Below, piece after piece: positions 1 through 12,847 of a stretch of DNA of 64,000 bases. This stretch comes from Molossus alvarezi. Taxonomy: Eukaryota > Chordata > Mammalia > Chiroptera > Molossidae. The notes beneath the pieces are model-generated. The model was given only the letters and a program-made list of their open reading frames with translations, was not told the origin of the DNA and searched no databases. A program made the translations under genes and the position numbers. The stretch covers positions 62,001-126,000 of the forward strand of contig JBAWUJ010000097.1 in assembly GCA_037176705.1 (NCBI GenBank). The letters are read 5' to 3'. Numbering within the stretch: the stretch's first letter is position 1; each line of letters starts with the position of its first letter.

Positions 1-276
1 AGCAAGAGAAAAGCAACAGGCTACCTTCAAAGAAATCCCCATCAGGCTCTCAGCTGACTTCGCAACAGAAACATTACAGGCCAGAAGGGAATGGCCTGAG
101 GTATTCAAGGTCATGAAAAACAAAGATCTGAATCCAAGACTACTCTACCCAGCAAGGCTATCATTCAAAATACAAGGTTAAATAAAGAGCCTCCCAGACC
201 AAAAAAAAAAAAAAGGCTAAGGGAATGCATGAGCACCAAACGAGCACTGCAAGAAATGTTAAAAGGACTGCTGTAA
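1..276 (+). pseudogene. L1-A ORF1 C-terminal remnant
   Basis: End of the L1 ORF1 RNA-binding chaperone. In family terms ORF1p is a coiled-coil trimer that coats L1 RNA in the cytoplasm. The segment matches the C-terminal domain of the ORF1 copy at 7,827-8,733, including the reading NPRLLYPARLSFK and the ending MLKGLL before the stop at 274-276. A TAA near 179-181 and an expanded A-run near 200-214 break the frame, so it cannot code for a working protein. About 45 bases separate it from the ORF2 start, the usual L1 ORF1-ORF2 spacing. Confidence 0.85.
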
Positions 277-321
277 TTAGTAGAAGAAATAGGAAGAAAA
301 ATATAACCACACTAAACAAAA

Positions 322-3300
322 ATGGCAACAAGACACAGAGTAGCTGATTGGATAAGAAAGCATGATTCATCTATATGTTGTTTACAAGAGACGCACCTCA
401 CAACAAAAGACTCACATAAGTGTAAAGTGAAGGGATGGAAAAAAATCTTCCAAGCAAACAAAAAGAAAAAAAAAAAAAAAGATGGGGTAGCAATACTCGT
501 ATCTTTCAAAATAGAATTCAAATTGGAGATGATAACTAGAGATAAAGAAGACCATTACATAATATTGAAAAGATCTATCCATTAGGAAGATATAAGCGTG
601 ATAAACATATATGCACCCAATATAGGAGCACCAAAATATATAAAAAATCTTCTGGAAGACTTCAAAGGAGAAATCGATAGCAATACAATCATAACAGGGG
701 ACTTCAACACCCCACTGACATCACTGGATAGATCCTCTAGACAAAAAATTAGCAAGGAAACAGAGACTCTAAATGAAGCACTAGACCCAATGGTTCTAAT
801 AGATATCTACAGAAAAATACACCACAAAACTGCAGAATTCACATTCTTCTCAAGTGCCCATGGGACATTCTCAAAGATAGACCACATGTTAGGACACAAA
901 GTAGGTCTCTACGAGTTCAAGAAGAGTAAAATCATATCAAGCACCTTCTCAGATCACAATGGCATGAAACTAGAAATCAACTGCAACAAGAACATGCAAA
1001 GACATGTGAACACATGGGAGCTAAATAGCATGTTATTAAACAATAAATGGATTAATGAGGAGATCAAGGAAGAAATTAAAAACTTCCTGGAATCCAATGA
1101 AAATGAACAAACAACAACACAAAATCTATGGGATAGAGCAAAAGCAGTTCTGAGAGGGAAGAAGTTCATAGCACTACAGGCTTACCTCAAGAAGCAAAAA
1201 AAAAATCTCTAATATACTACCTACCCTCACAACTTAAAGAACTAGAAAGCAAACAAAAAAGAAAACTCTAGACCAAGAAGAAAGAAGGAAACAGCAAAGA
1301 TCAGAACAGAAATAAATGACATAGAGTCCAAAAAAAAACAAAAAACAATTTGATAGATCAATGAAACAAAGAGCTGGTTCTCAAAAAGATAAACAAGATG
1401 GATGAACCCTTAGCTAGACTCACCAACAAACAAAGTGAGAGATCCCAAATACACAAAATCAGAAATGAAAGAGAAGTAACTGATACCACAGAAATACAAA
1501 AGATTGTTAACAACTACTATGAAAAATTTTATGGCAACAAATTTGCCATTTAAGCAAAATGGACAAACTTCTACAGACAGATAGTCTCCCTAAACTGGAC
1601 CTGGAAGAGATAGAAAACTTGAACAGAACAATAACAACAAAAGAAATTGAGGATGTAATCTAGACTCTCCCAGAAACAAAAGCCTAGGCCCGTAAGGTTT
1701 TATGGGGGCATTTTACCGAACATTCAAAGAAGAAATAACACCTATTCTTCTGAAACTACTTCAAAAAATTCAAGAAGAAGGAAGACTTCCAAAATAGTTT
1801 TATCAGGTCAACATAATTCTAATTCCAAAACCAGATAAAGACATTACAAAATAAGAAAACGACAGGCCGATAAACCTGATCAACATAGATGCCAAAATCC
1901 TGAACAAAATACTAGAAAATCTGATCCAGCAACACATGAAAAAAATTATTCATTTTGACCAGGTAGAACACATCCCAGGGATTCAACGATGGTACAATAT
2001 TCCCAAATCAATAAATGAGATACACCATATAAACAAAATGGAAAATAAAAACCACATAATCATATCAATAGATGCCAAAAAAGCATTCGACAAAATCCAA
2101 CATCCATGTCTGATAAAATGCATAGCAGTGTAGGAATAGAGGGATCATATCTAACATATCAAGGCCATATATGAAAGACCTACAGCCAACATCATACTCA
2201 ATGGGCAAAAATGAAAATTATTACCTTTAAGAACAGGAACAAGAGAGGGATGGCCACTCTCACCACTCTTATTGAACCTAGTACTGGAAGTCTTAGCCAG
2301 AGCAATCAGACAGGAAGAAAACATAAAAGGGATCCAAATTGGAAAGGAGAAAGTAAAATTTTTATTATTTGCAGATGACATGATACTATACATAGAAAAC
2401 ACCAAAGACTCCATCAAAGGTTTACTAGACTTAATAAATAAATTTAGCAAAGTACCAGGATATAAAATTATAGTCAAGAAATCGATGACATTCTTATACA
2501 GCAATGATGAACTCATAGAAAGAGAAACTAAGAAAACAATCCCATTTACCATTGCGGCAAAAAAATTAAGATACATAGGAATAAACTTAACCAAAGAAAT
2601 AAAGGATCTATTCACAGAAAACTAAAAGTCATTGAAAAAAGAAATAGAGGAAGATATAAAAAAGTGGAAGCACATACACTGTTCATGGATTGGAAGAATT
2701 AACATCATTAAAATGTCCATATTACCCAAAGCAATTTATAGATTCAATGCAATCCCCATCAAAATACCAATGGCATTCTTCACAGAATTAGAACAATTAC
2801 TACAAAAGTTCATATGGAACCAAAAAAGGCCTCGAATAGCAACAGCAATCTTGAAAAGGAAGAAAAAAGTTGGAGGGATCACATTACCAGATTTCAGGTT
2901 ATACTACAAAGGCATTGTAATCAAAACAGCCTGGTACTGGCACAAGAACAGGCATATAGACCAGTGGAACAGAACAGGGAACCCAGAAATAGACCCAAGG
3001 AAATATGCTCAATTCATATTTCACAAAGGTGGCAAGAACATACATTGGAGCAAGGACAGCCTCTTTAATAAATGGTGCTGGGAAAATTGGACAACTATTT
3101 GTAGAAAAATGATACGAGACCATCAACTTACACCCTACACAAGAATAAACTCAAAATGAATAAAAGACTTAAATGTCACTCATGAATCCATAAAAGTCCT
3201 AGAAGAAACTATAGGCAACAAAATTTCAGACATCATACGCAGCAGAATTTTCACTGACACATCACCTAAGGCAATAGAAACAAAGGAGAAAATGAACACA

Positions 3301-4093
3301 TGGGACTACATCAAACCCAAAAGCTTCTGCACAGCAAAGATACAATCATCAAAATGGAAAGGCTACCCACTATATGGGAAAGCATAATTGCAAATGATAT
3401 ATCAGATAAGGGGTTAATTTCCAATATATATAGAGGGCTCATACAACTCGACAAAAGGAAAACAAAGAACCCAATTAGAAAATGGGCAGAGGAACTAAAT
3501 AGACACCTCTCTAAACAGGACATATAAATGGCCAAGAAACATATGAAGAAATGGCCATCATCACTAATCATCAGAGAGATGCAAATTAAAACAACAATGA
3601 GGTATCACCTTACACCTATCAGAATGGCCGTCATCAACAAATCATCAAACAACAAGTGTTGTCGAGGGTATGGAGAAATGGGGACTCTAGTGCACTGCTG
3701 ATGGGAATGCAGACTGGTGCAGCCACTATGAAAAACAATATGGTGTTACCTCAAAATATTAAAAATTGAACTTCCATTTGACCCAGTTATTCCACTTCTA
3801 GGAATATAACCTAAGGACCCTGAAACGCCCATCAGAAAGAATATATGTACCCCCATGTTTATAGCAGCACTATTTACAATAGTAAAGATCTGAAAACAGC
3901 CCAAGTGTCCATCAGTAGAAAAATGGATAGAAGAGCTGTGGTACATATACACAATGGAGTACTACATAGCTGTAAGAAAGATCTCTTATCCTTTGAAACT
4001 ACAAAGAGGGACCTGGATAGTATCATCCTAAGTGAAACAAGCCACACAGAGAAAGAGAAGTTTCATATGATCTCACTCATTTGTGGAATATAA
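322..4093 (+). pseudogene. L1-A ORF2 (endonuclease-reverse transcriptase), broken
   Basis: Remnant of L1 ORF2p, which nicks target DNA and copies L1 RNA at the nick. The parts appear in order: endonuclease with ETHL (about 390), GDFN (about 700) and SDHN (about 950); the reverse transcriptase with [11 protein letters not shown] at about 2,370; and the C-terminal segment ending LICGI before TAA at 4,091-4,093. The first roughly 20 residues of the endonuclease, including the conserved metal-site Asn region, are deleted. Stops and frameshifts occur at about 583, 1,210, 1,550-1,680, 2,130, 2,624, 3,158 and 3,525. The element is dead. Several disabling changes rather than one suggest moderate age. 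Confidence 0.93.
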
Positions 4094-4332
4094 TGAACAT
4101 AACAGTGTGAGGAATGGGGTAGTCCCAGAGACGTGGAAGTAGGGTACAGACTGACAATCCCCAGAAGTGGGGGTGGTAGGGGAGAGATAAACCACAGAAC
4201 TTATATGCATGTGTGCGTGAACAGTGGATATGGACAACAAATCAGGGAAAGGGCAGGGAGGGAGGGGGAGGGGGAATCAGTGGGGGGAAAAAGGAGAAAC
4301 ATCTGTAACAAAAATTAATAAAAAACAACAAC

Positions 4333-4765
4333 TGTGATACATATACACAATGGAGTACTATACAGCTCTGAGAAAGAAAGATATCTCATCCTTTGTGAAG
4401 ACATAGAGGGATCTGGAAAGTACTAACCTAAGCAAAACAAGAAAAACAGAAAGAAAAGTATAATATGATCTCCCTTATCTGTGGAATATAATGAAGGTAA
4501 CAGTCTGAGGAATGGGGTAGTCCCAAAGATGTAGAATTGCGGTACAGACTGACAATCTCCAGAAGAGGGGGTAGTGAGAGAGAAATAAACCACAGAACTT
4601 AAATGCATGTTTGAATGAACACTGGACATGGACAAAAAAGCTGGAGACAGGGCGGGAGGCAGGGGAAGGAGAAATCAGTGGGGGGAAAGAAGAAACATCT
4701 AAAACAAAAAATTAATTCATTAATAACAAAATTAAATAAATAAATAAATAAATATATAAATATAG
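4333..4765 (+). mobile_element. 5'-truncated L1 3' end
   Basis: A second plus-strand L1 3' end directly follows the tail of L1-A. It repeats the ORF2 C-terminal sequence (from the stretch encoding about WYIYTMEYY) and the 3'UTR already seen at 3,940-4,330, then ends in an A-rich TAAA tract. It is either an independent 5'-truncated insertion or a partial tandem duplication of the L1-A end. The two copies differ at many positions, which favours separate insertions. Confidence 0.85.
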
Positions 4766-4890
4766 ATGATACAGATAGATTAGATATAGACATAGATGAT
4801 ATAGATAGATAAGGTATGGATATAGATAGATATAGATGATATAGATATAGATATAGAATAGATAGATATAGACATGGATACAGATAGATA
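4735..4890. repeat. Compound microsatellite (TAAA)n then (TAGATA)n
   Basis: The A-rich tail of the preceding L1 grades into an imperfect TAGATA/GATATAGA tract. This is the common pattern of a microsatellite born from a retrotransposon poly-A tail. Confidence 0.85.
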
Positions 4891-4954
4891 TGGGGTGTTT
4901 CAGATCACAGCCAGAGTCCCATAATGTGAATTTTGAGTTCTTTTTACCCTGACC

Positions 4955-5085
4955 CCTCATGAGTCTTTTCTCAGGGCCTCATTTTCCTATTTGTGAATTT
5001 CTTCATTTGGGATGTCATGAAGAGGTTGAAGAAATCATATGTATTTATATTTAGTAATTCAGTATTATTACCAACATAAAATTTT
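4955..5085 (+). repeat. Probable MIR SINE fragment
   Basis: The stretch beginning TCTCAGGGCCTCATTTTCCT is followed by a G-A rich middle and a TATTATTA end. It follows the order of the MIR core and 3' end (CTCAGTTTCCTCATCTGTAAAATG...). The match is by eye and degenerate. The rest of 4,890-5,098 shows nothing else recognisable. Confidence 0.45.
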
Positions 5086-5940
5086 ATAAAATATTAAGAG
5101 AAGGAAAAATGGAAGTGGAGTAAATGGAAGCTACACAAACCTCCTCCGACAACCAATCTGAAACTACAACAAAAATTAAAACACAACATTGGGAAAAACC
5201 AACTCCAAACAACTGAGAGAACCTGTATAACCAGGGACAAACAGAGGGTGCCAAAATGAGCCTGGTAGAAAATACAGAGGTGTGATAAAGCAGGCTGGGG
5301 CCCACAAACATTAGCTAAAGGCTGCTTCAGCTGAGAAGGCAGAGGTTTTAAATAGCACGAAATCAAGTACATCCACTTACCTTGGGCTCCAGCAGAGGGA
5401 GGGTTGACTGCACTGAAAATATGTAGAGAGAATCCAGGACCTTGGTTCAGAAGAGAGCTAGAGGGAAGGACACTAGGAGTTTTGTGCTATTATCAATTTC
5501 TCATAGAACAGCAGCCACATTATTCAAGGAGCTTCTTCTCAGAGCCTTGGGAAAAGCAATGGCTCCTCCCTCAGGAATTCAGCACCACCAGGCTGACCTG
5601 AAAATGAAAATTGAGGCTAATTAACATATAGCCTCTGACAGAAAGCAAGTGTCCCACCATCTGGAATTCCTCTTATACCTAAGGAATCTTTCATTAATTT
5701 GAGGGCTAAAAATTGAGGTTCATCAAGTTAATGAGACTAATGGCTGCCAGGAAAAAGCTAGAGGACAAATGAACCTTTTCTTGGCATTCCAATCTACCAA
5801 GGAAAATAATCCTTGAGAGTAGTGTTTAACATGCGTACTTTCATACTTATCCAAACCCAGTAAAGGGAGCCACAACCCGAAAAACACTCACACCCACAGG
5901 GAAAATTTGGTGAGCTCTAAATCCCAGTGAGACAGCTGCA

Positions 5941-6736
5941 ATGGTGAAACAAAAAAAAAACAAGTCCCAAATGAAAGAGCAAGATATTCTACAGTAGAAG
6001 ACATAAATGAAATGGATTTAAACAAGATATCAGACCTAGAATTAAAAGTAATACTATGAGGAAACTCAACAACATAAGTAAAGAGCTCAACAGCATGAGT
6101 GAAAATAATGAAAAACTGAAAATGAACAAACTGGAAATAAATAATGAAATAGCAGATATAAAGACCACATAGGAAGGAGTAAAAAGCAGGTCAGAGAAAG
6201 CCAAGAACTGAATTGGTGAATTAGAAGACAGGGTATAAAATATCACCCAATAAGAGAACCAAAAGGAAACAAACAATTAAAAAAAAAGAAAGACAGCCTA
6301 AGAGAACTGTGGGACAACATGAAACACAATAACACACACATCATAGAAGTTCCAGGAAAAAAAGAAAATGAGCAAGGGATAGAGAATATATTTGAAGAAA
6401 TCTTGTCAGAAAACACTCATAACTTGGTGAAGGAAAATGACATGCATCTTCAAGAAGCACAAAGAGCTTCAACTTTGAAGAATCCAAAGAGGCCCACATC
6501 GAGGCACATAATAATTAGCAGGCGAAAATTAAAGAGAGAAATAGAATTTGAAACACAGCAAGAGATAAGCAACAGATTACCGACAAAGAAATTCACATAA
6601 CCTTATCAGTTGAATGCTCAACAAACACACTACTGGACAGAAGAGAAAGTCATGAAGTGATCACGGTAAGAAAACACAAGGATCTGAATCCAAGAGGACA
6701 CTATCCAGCAAGACTATCATTGAAAATAGGAGGTGA
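5941..6736 (+). pseudogene. L1-1 ORF1, broken and split
   Basis: ORF1 chaperone remnant. The ATG at 5,941-5,943 sits in the same context as the other ORF1 starts here (MVK followed by a basic, Lys/Gln-rich stretch). A coiled-coil region (about 6,050-6,240) and the RNA-recognition part (about 6,300-6,600) can be followed, but in several frames. Stops occur at about 5,996, 6,057, 6,169 and 6,600. The ORF is cut at 6,736 by L1-2. Its last residues resume at 12,863 and finish near 12,950. Confidence 0.82.
6722..6736. repeat. Target-site duplication of L1-2, left copy
   Basis: GAAAATAGGAGGTGA is repeated without mismatch at 12,848-12,862, just after the L1-2 A-tail. The sequence belongs to the ORF1 of the host L1-1. 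Confidence 0.95.
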
Positions 6737-6770
6737 GGAGCCCAAGGTCCGCAGCAGCCTGGGCAGGGGC

Positions 6771-7200
6771 CAGGGAACTTGGCAGGAAATTACTGCTACC
6801 GCCTCCCTTGCCACCCTGCATGGGCCCTGAGAACACTGTAGCCTGCTAAGCTCTCGGCTGGAGCCGCACAGACACGCGTGCCCCAGGGAACTCGACGGGA
6901 CCAGGGAACTCGGAGGGAAGTTACTCCTCCCGCCTCCCTTCCCACCCTGCATGGGCCCTGGGAATTCTGTAGCCTGCTAAGCTCTCGGCTGGAGCCGCAC
7001 AGACTCCCAGAGAGCAGGGGACTCAGTGAAATTCTGCTACCAAGGCTGAGTCCCATGAACTCTGTGTGCTAAGCCCTCCGCGGGTGAAGCGCAGACTCGT
7101 GGGGACCAGGGGACTGTGCTGTACGCTACTGCCACCTCTGCAGTGTCCCGCTACCGCGGCTCAGTCCTGGGGCTTCTGCTGAGTGCAACCCCCTCAGCTG
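6771..7200 (+). repeat. Tandem monomers in the L1-2 5'UTR (about 92-131 bp, 4 copies)
   Basis: A unit opening with CAGGG(G)AACT or CAGGGGACT recurs at 6,771, 6,902, 7,015 and 7,107. The first two copies are closely alike, sharing CACCCTGCATGGGCCCTG and a GCTCTCGGCTGGAGCCGCAC block. The third and fourth are shorter and diverged. Tandem 5'UTR units are promoter monomers in mouse and rat L1; a promoter role here is inferred from position. Confidence 0.8.
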
Positions 7201-7826
7201 GTGCAGGTGCCACAGCCACAGCCGCCCTTGGCTGGAAGCAGCACCCTCAAGTTAAAAGTCCCAGGCAGCTCCAGGATGCAGAGTCTGGACAGAGGCTAAA
7301 TTGGCAGCAGCCACTCACCTTGGGCTCCGGCAGAGGGAAGGCAGGCTGGACTGGAACTGTGTAAGGACACTCGGGTTTTGGAGGGCGCTAAGAGCTTTTG
7401 CTGAGTGCAGCCACACAGGACTGTGGTCATTTTACTTCTTCTCAGGGCCCTGGGGAGAGGCAGCGGCCCCTCCCTCAGAGATTCAACCCCACCTGGTGGC
7501 CATTGAAATGGTAATTGAGGCCCATTAACAAGGAACTCCTGCCTCACTCTCAGGAAATCCTCTTACACTGAGCACCTGAGGGAGTTTTTCAGGCAACTCA
7601 GAAACCAAGGGTCTGCAGGTGACCTCTACTAAAAGCCTCCAGGCAAAAAAAAAAAAAGCTAGAGGATAACTACCATTCCCTGGGAGTGCAACACTATCCA
7701 GAAAAGCTAAGACTTGACAGTGGTGTTTAAAGTGGGTCATCCAAACCCAGGAGAGCCACAAATAGCAGAACACCAACACCCACTGGGAAAACTAGGCAGA
7801 CTCCAAAACCGACTGTGATTGCCAAA

Positions 7827-8733
7827 ATGGTGAGAAACAGAAACAAAAGCCATATGAAAGAACAAGAGACCTCTACAGAAGATGACATAAATGAGGTGCA
7901 GTTAAGCAAGTTAACAGAACTAGAATTTAGAGCCATGATGTTGCGGAAGCTCAACAGCATGTGTAAGGACATAAGCACCATGAGTAAAGACATAGAAATG
8001 TTGAAAATAAACAAGTTGAAAATGAAAAACCAACAGGAAGAAATGAAGAATGACATATCAGAAATGAAAAACACACTGGAAGGTCTAAAAAGCAGAGTAG
8101 GTGAAGCTGAGGACCGGATCAGTGAATTAGAAGACAGGCTAGAAGAAATCAACCAATCAGAAAACAAAAAGGAAAAAAAAGATTAAAAAACAGGAAGACA
8201 GCATAAGAGAACTGTGGGACAACTGGAAACGGAATAATATTCGCATCATAGGACTCCCTGAAGAAGAAGAAAGTAAGTGAGGGCTAGAAAATATATTCAA
8301 AGAAATAGAGACAGAAAACTTCCCTGATTTGGTGAAGGAAGAAGCCATTCAATTTCAAGAAGCTCAGAGAGCCCCAAGTAAGAAGAACCCAAACACGCCC
8401 ACACCAAGACACATAGTAATCAAAGAGCCAAAATTTAAAGACAAAGAGAGAATCCTAAAAGCAGCAAGAGATAAGCAACAGGTAACCTACAAAGGAAAGC
8501 CCATAAGGCTCTCAGCTGACTTTTCACAAGAAACACTACAGGCTAGAAGAGAATGGCATGAAGTAATCAAGGTCATGAAAAACAAGGATCTGAATCCAAG
8601 ACTACTCTACCCGGCAAGGCTATCATTCAAAATAGAAGGTCAAATAAAGAGCTTTTCAGACAAAAAAAAAAGGCTAAGGGAATACATTAGCACCAAACCA
8701 GCACTGCAAGAAATGTTAAAAGGACTGCTGTAA
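7827..8733 (+). pseudogene. L1-2 ORF1 (RNA-binding chaperone), two lesions
   Basis: L1 ORF1p-like frame of about 300 residues. The start is the ATG at 7,827 (MVRNRNKS...), after the CCAAAATGGT context shared by the other copies; an in-frame ATG lies 12 bases upstream at 7,815. Residues about 45-115 form a heptad-rich coiled coil (SRVGEAEDRISELEDRLEE). The RNA-recognition and C-terminal domains follow, with NPRLLYPARLSFK near the end and stop at 8,731-8,733. Two defects are visible: a frameshift in the A-run at about 8,168-8,185, and a TGA at 8,278-8,280. With only these two changes it is the closest to intact of the ORF1 copies here. About 45 bases separate it from ORF2. Confidence 0.92.
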
Positions 8734-8778
8734 ATACCAGGAGAAATGGGAAGGAAAATAGAACCACACTAAACAAAA

Positions 8779-11700
8779 ATGGCAATAAATAAGTACATAT
8801 CAATAAGCACCGTGAATGTAAATGGACTGAATGCTCCCAAAAAAAGACACAGAGTAGCTGATTGGATAAGAAAGCATGACTCATCTATATGTTGTTTACA
8901 AGAGACCCACCTCACAACAAAAGACTCGCATAGATTGAAAGTGAAGGGATGGAAAAAAAATCTTTCAAGCAAACGGAAAAGAAAAAAAAGCTGGGGTAAC
9001 AATACTTATATCTGAAAAATAGACTTCAGAATGAAGGCCATAACTAGAGACAACGAAGGACACTACGTAATATTGAAAGGATCTATCCAACAGGAAGATA
9101 TAACCTTGATAAACATGTATGCACCTAATATAGGAACACAAAAATATATTAAAAAACTATTGGAGGACTTCAAAGGAGAAATCAATAGCAATACAATCAT
9201 AGCAGGAGACTTCAACACCCTGCTCACATCACTGGATAGATCCTCTAGACAAAAATTTAGCAAGGAAACAGAGACTCTAAATGAAGCACTAGACCAAATG
9301 GATTTAAAAGATATCTACAGAGAACTACACCCCAAAACTACAGAATTCACATTCTTCTCAAGTGCACATGGAACATTCTCAAAGATAGACCACATGATAG
9401 GGCACAAATTAAGTCTCCACAAGTTCAAGAAGATTGAAATTATATCAAGCATCTTCTCAGACCACAATGGCATGAAACTAGAAATCAATTGCAAGAAGAA
9501 CATACAAAGACATTTGAACACATGGAAGCTAAATAGCATGTTATTAAACAATGAATGGGTCACTGAGGAGATCAAGGAAGAAATCAAAAACTTTCTGGAA
9601 ATCAATGAAAATGAAGACACAACAACACAAAATCTATGGGATACAGCGAAAGCAGTTCTGAGAGGGAAGTTCATAGCACTATAGGCCTACCTCAAAAAAG
9701 AAGAAAAATCTCTTATAGACTACCTAACCTCACAACCTAAAGAACTACAAAGCAAACAAAAAGAAAACCCCAGAGCAAGTAGAAGAAAGGAAATAGTAAG
9801 GATCAGAACTGAAATAAATGACATATAGACCAAAAAAACAATTCAAAGGATCAAAAAAACAAAGGGCTCATTTTTCAAAAAGATAAACAAGATTGATGGA
9901 CCCTTAGCTAGACTCACCAAGAAACAAAGAGAGAGAACCCAAATACACAAAATCAGAAATAAAAGAGGAGAGATGACAACTGACACCACAGCAATACAAA
10001 AGATCGTTAACAACTACTATGAACAATTATACAGCAACAATGTTGGAAATCTAAGCGAAATGGACAAATTTCAAGAAACACATAGTCTCCCAAAACTGAA
10101 TCAGGGAGAGATAGAAAACTTGAACAGACCAATAACAACAGAAGAAATTGAAGATGTAATCAAGACTCTCCCAGCAAACAAAAGCCCAGGCCTTGATGGC
10201 TTTACAGGGGAGTTTTACCGAACATTCAAAGAAGAACTAATACCCATTCTCCTCAAACTATTTCAAAAAATTCAAGGAGAAGGAAGACTTCCAAACTCCT
10301 TTTATGAAGCCAACATAATTCTAATTCCAAAACCAGAAAAAGACACAACAAGGATGGAAAACCTCAGGCCAATATCCCCGATGAACATAGATGCCAAAAT
10401 CCTGAACAAAATACTAGCAAATCGGATCCAGCAATACACCAAAAAAATTATCCACCATGACCAAGTGGGATCCATCCCAGGGATGCAAGGCTGGTACAAT
10501 ATTCGCAAATCCATAAATGTGATACACCACATAAATAAAATGAAGAATAAAAACCACATAATAATATCAATAGATGCTGAAAAAGCCTTTGACAAAATCC
10601 AGCATCCCTTTCTGATAAAAACACTCAGCAGTGTGGGAATAGAGGGATCATATCTAGACATAATAAAGGCCATATATGAAAGACCTATAGCCAACATCAT
10701 ACTCAATGGGCAAAAACTAAAAGCATTTCCCTTAAGAACAGGAACAAGGCAAAGATGCCCACTTTCACCACTCCTATTTAACATAGTACTAGAAGACTTA
10801 GCCACAGCAATCAGACAGGAAGAAAAAATAAAAGGGATCCAAATTGGAAAGGAGGAAGTGAAATTCTCATTATTTGCAGATGACATGATACTGTACATAG
10901 AAAACGCCAAAGACTCCACCAAAAGTTTACTAGACTTAATAAATGAATTTGGCAAAGTAGCAGGATAAAAAATTAACGTCAAGAAATCAATGGCATTCTT
11001 ATACACCAATGATGAACTCACAGAAAGAGAAATTAAGCAAACAATCCCATTTACCATTGCGGCAAAAAAATTAAGATACCTAGGAATAAACTTAACCAAA
11101 GAAATAAAGGACCTATTCACAGAAAACTACAGGTCATTGAAAAAAGAAATAGAGGAAGATATAAAAAAGTGGAAGCACATACCCTGTTCATGGATTGGGA
11201 GAAATAGCATCATTAAAATATCCATATTACCCAAAGCAATATATAGATTCAATGCAATCCCCATCAAAATACCAACGGCATACTTCACAGAATTAGAACA
11301 ATTACTTCAAAAGTTCATACGGAACCAAAAAAAGCCTGGAATAGCCACAGCAATCTTGAAAAGGAAGAACAAAGTAGGAGGGATCACAATACTAGATTTC
11401 AGGTTATACTACAAAGCCACTGTAATCAAAACAGCCTGTTACTGGCACAAGAACAGGTATATAGACCATTGGAATAGAATAGAGAACCCAGAATTGGACC
11501 CAAGGCAATATGCTCAATTAATATTTGACAAAGGTGGCAAGAGCATACAGTGGAGTAAGGACAGCCTCTTTAATAAATGGTGCTGGGAAAATTGGACAGC
11601 TACTTACAGAAAAATGAAACTAGACCATCAACTTACACCCTACACAAGAATAAACTCAAAATGGATAAAAGACTTAAATGTAACTCATGAATCCATAAAA

Positions 11701-12606
11701 ATCCTAGAGGAGACTGTGGGCAACAGAATTTCAGACATCTTACGCAGCAGAATTTTTACTGACACATCACCTAAGGCAATAGAAACAAAGGAGAAAATGA
11801 ACACATGGGACTACATCAAATTCAAAAGCTTACTGCACAGCGAAAGATATAATCATCAAAATGGAAAGGCTACCCACTGTATGGGAGAGTATAATTGCCA
11901 ATGATATATTAGATAAGGGGTTAATTTCCAATACATATAGAGTGCTCATACAACTCCACTAAAGGAAGACAGAGAATCCAGTTAAAAAATGGGCAGAGAA
12001 ACTAAATAGACACCTCTCTAAACAGGACATACAAATGGCTAAGAAACATATGAAGAAATGCTCATCATCACTAATCATCAGAGAGATGAAAATCAAAAAA
12101 ACAATGAGGTATCACCTCACACCTGTCAGAATGACCGCCATCAACAAATCATCAAACAACAAGTGTTGGCAATGGTGTGGAGAAAAGGGACTCTAGTGCA
12201 CTGCTGGTGGGAATGCAGACTGGTGCAGCCACTATGAAAAACAATATGGTGTCACCTCAAAAAATTAGAAATTGATCTTCCACTTGACCCAGTGATCCCA
12301 CTTCTAGGAATATACCCTAAGAAGCATAAAACACCAATCAGAAAGAATATATGTACCCCCATGTTTGTAGCAGCACTATTTACAATTGCTAATATCTGGA
12401 AACAGCCCAAGTGCCCATCAGTAGACGAATGGATCAAAAAGCTGTGGTACATATACACAATGAAGTACTACACAGCGGTAAGAAAGAAAGATCTCTTATC
12501 CTTTGAGACTACATAGAGGGACCTTGAAAGTATCATCCTAAGTGAAACAAGCCAAACAGAGAACGACAAATTTCATATAATCTCACTTATTTGTGGAATA
12601 CAATGA
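8779..12606 (+). pseudogene. L1-2 ORF2 (endonuclease-reverse transcriptase), several lesions
   Basis: L1 ORF2p remnant of about 1,275 codons. The start is MAINKYISISTVNVNGLN, with the endonuclease Asn in NVNGLN. ETHL (about 8,905), GDFN (about 9,210) and SDHNGMKLE (about 9,460) follow. The reverse transcriptase has [11 protein letters not shown] at about 10,875, preceded by [10 protein letters not shown]. The C-terminal Cys-rich segment (about 12,160-12,230) is present, and the frame ends after LICGIQ at 12,606. Breaks include a frameshift near 8,975-9,015, a TAG at 9,682, a TAG at 9,826, a TAA near 10,966 and an extra base near 11,830. Catalytic motifs are intact, so inactivation came from a handful of later mutations. 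Confidence 0.93.
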
Positions 12607-12847
12607 ACATAACAGTTTGAGGAATGGGGTAGTCCCAGAGACGCGGAAGTGGGGTACAGACTGACAATCCCCTAAAAAGTGGGGAAGTGGGGGAGGGATG
12701 AACCACAGAACTTATACGCATGTATGCATGAACAGTGGACATGGACAACAATCTAAGGAACGGGGCAGGGAGGCAGGTGGAGGGGGGAATCTGTGGGGGA
12801 TAAAAGTAGGAACATCTGTAACAAAAATTAATCAATAAAAAAAAAAA

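Larger units (their letters stand above)
1..4330 (+). mobile_element. L1-A: LINE-1, 5' part outside the window
   Basis: Plus-strand L1 retrotransposon entering from the left edge. It holds the end of ORF1, a broken ORF2, and a 3'UTR with the G-rich tract at about 4,255-4,295 seen in the other L1 3' ends here, then an A-rich tail near 4,310-4,330. Part of the endonuclease start is missing: the bases after the ORF2 start jump directly to the RHRVADW segment. Homology to the better preserved copy at 6,737-12,847 is clear along the whole length, so the family call is secure. The 5' end and target-site duplication cannot be judged from this window. Confidence 0.95.
5099..6736 (+). mobile_element. 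L1-1, first part (5'UTR and ORF1)
   Basis: Older plus-strand L1, interrupted at 6,736 by L1-2 and resumed at 12,863. It starts with AAAAATGGAAGTGGAGTAAA followed by GGAAGCTACACA, a start shared in reverse complement with the L1 5'UTRs at about 53,140 and 54,650. A conventional 5'UTR of about 840 bp follows, then ORF1 from 5,941. No 73-bp units precede this 5' end; the flank is MIR-like sequence. Confidence 0.88.
6737..12847 (+). mobile_element. L1-2: nearly full-length LINE-1 (6.1 kb) inserted into L1-1
   Basis: The best preserved L1 in the window. It has a GC-rich 5'UTR with tandem monomers, ORF1, ORF2, a 3'UTR with a G-rich tract and an A-rich tail, all bounded by a perfect 15-bp target-site duplication. 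The length of 6,111 bp is that of a complete mammalian L1. A perfect duplication and limited decay mark it as one of the younger insertions here. It is still inactive, with at least one stop or frameshift in each ORF. Confidence 0.96.

Noticed and set aside
2151..2615. 154-codon minus-strand frame, and similar ones such as 10,302-11,120 minus
   Set aside because: They are antisense to L1 ORF2. The A-rich sense strand leaves few stops on the other strand.
6737..12847. L1-2 as an active, retrotransposition-competent element
   Set aside because: ORF1 has a frameshift and a TGA, and ORF2 has several stops and frameshifts. Sequencing error could not plausibly explain all of them.
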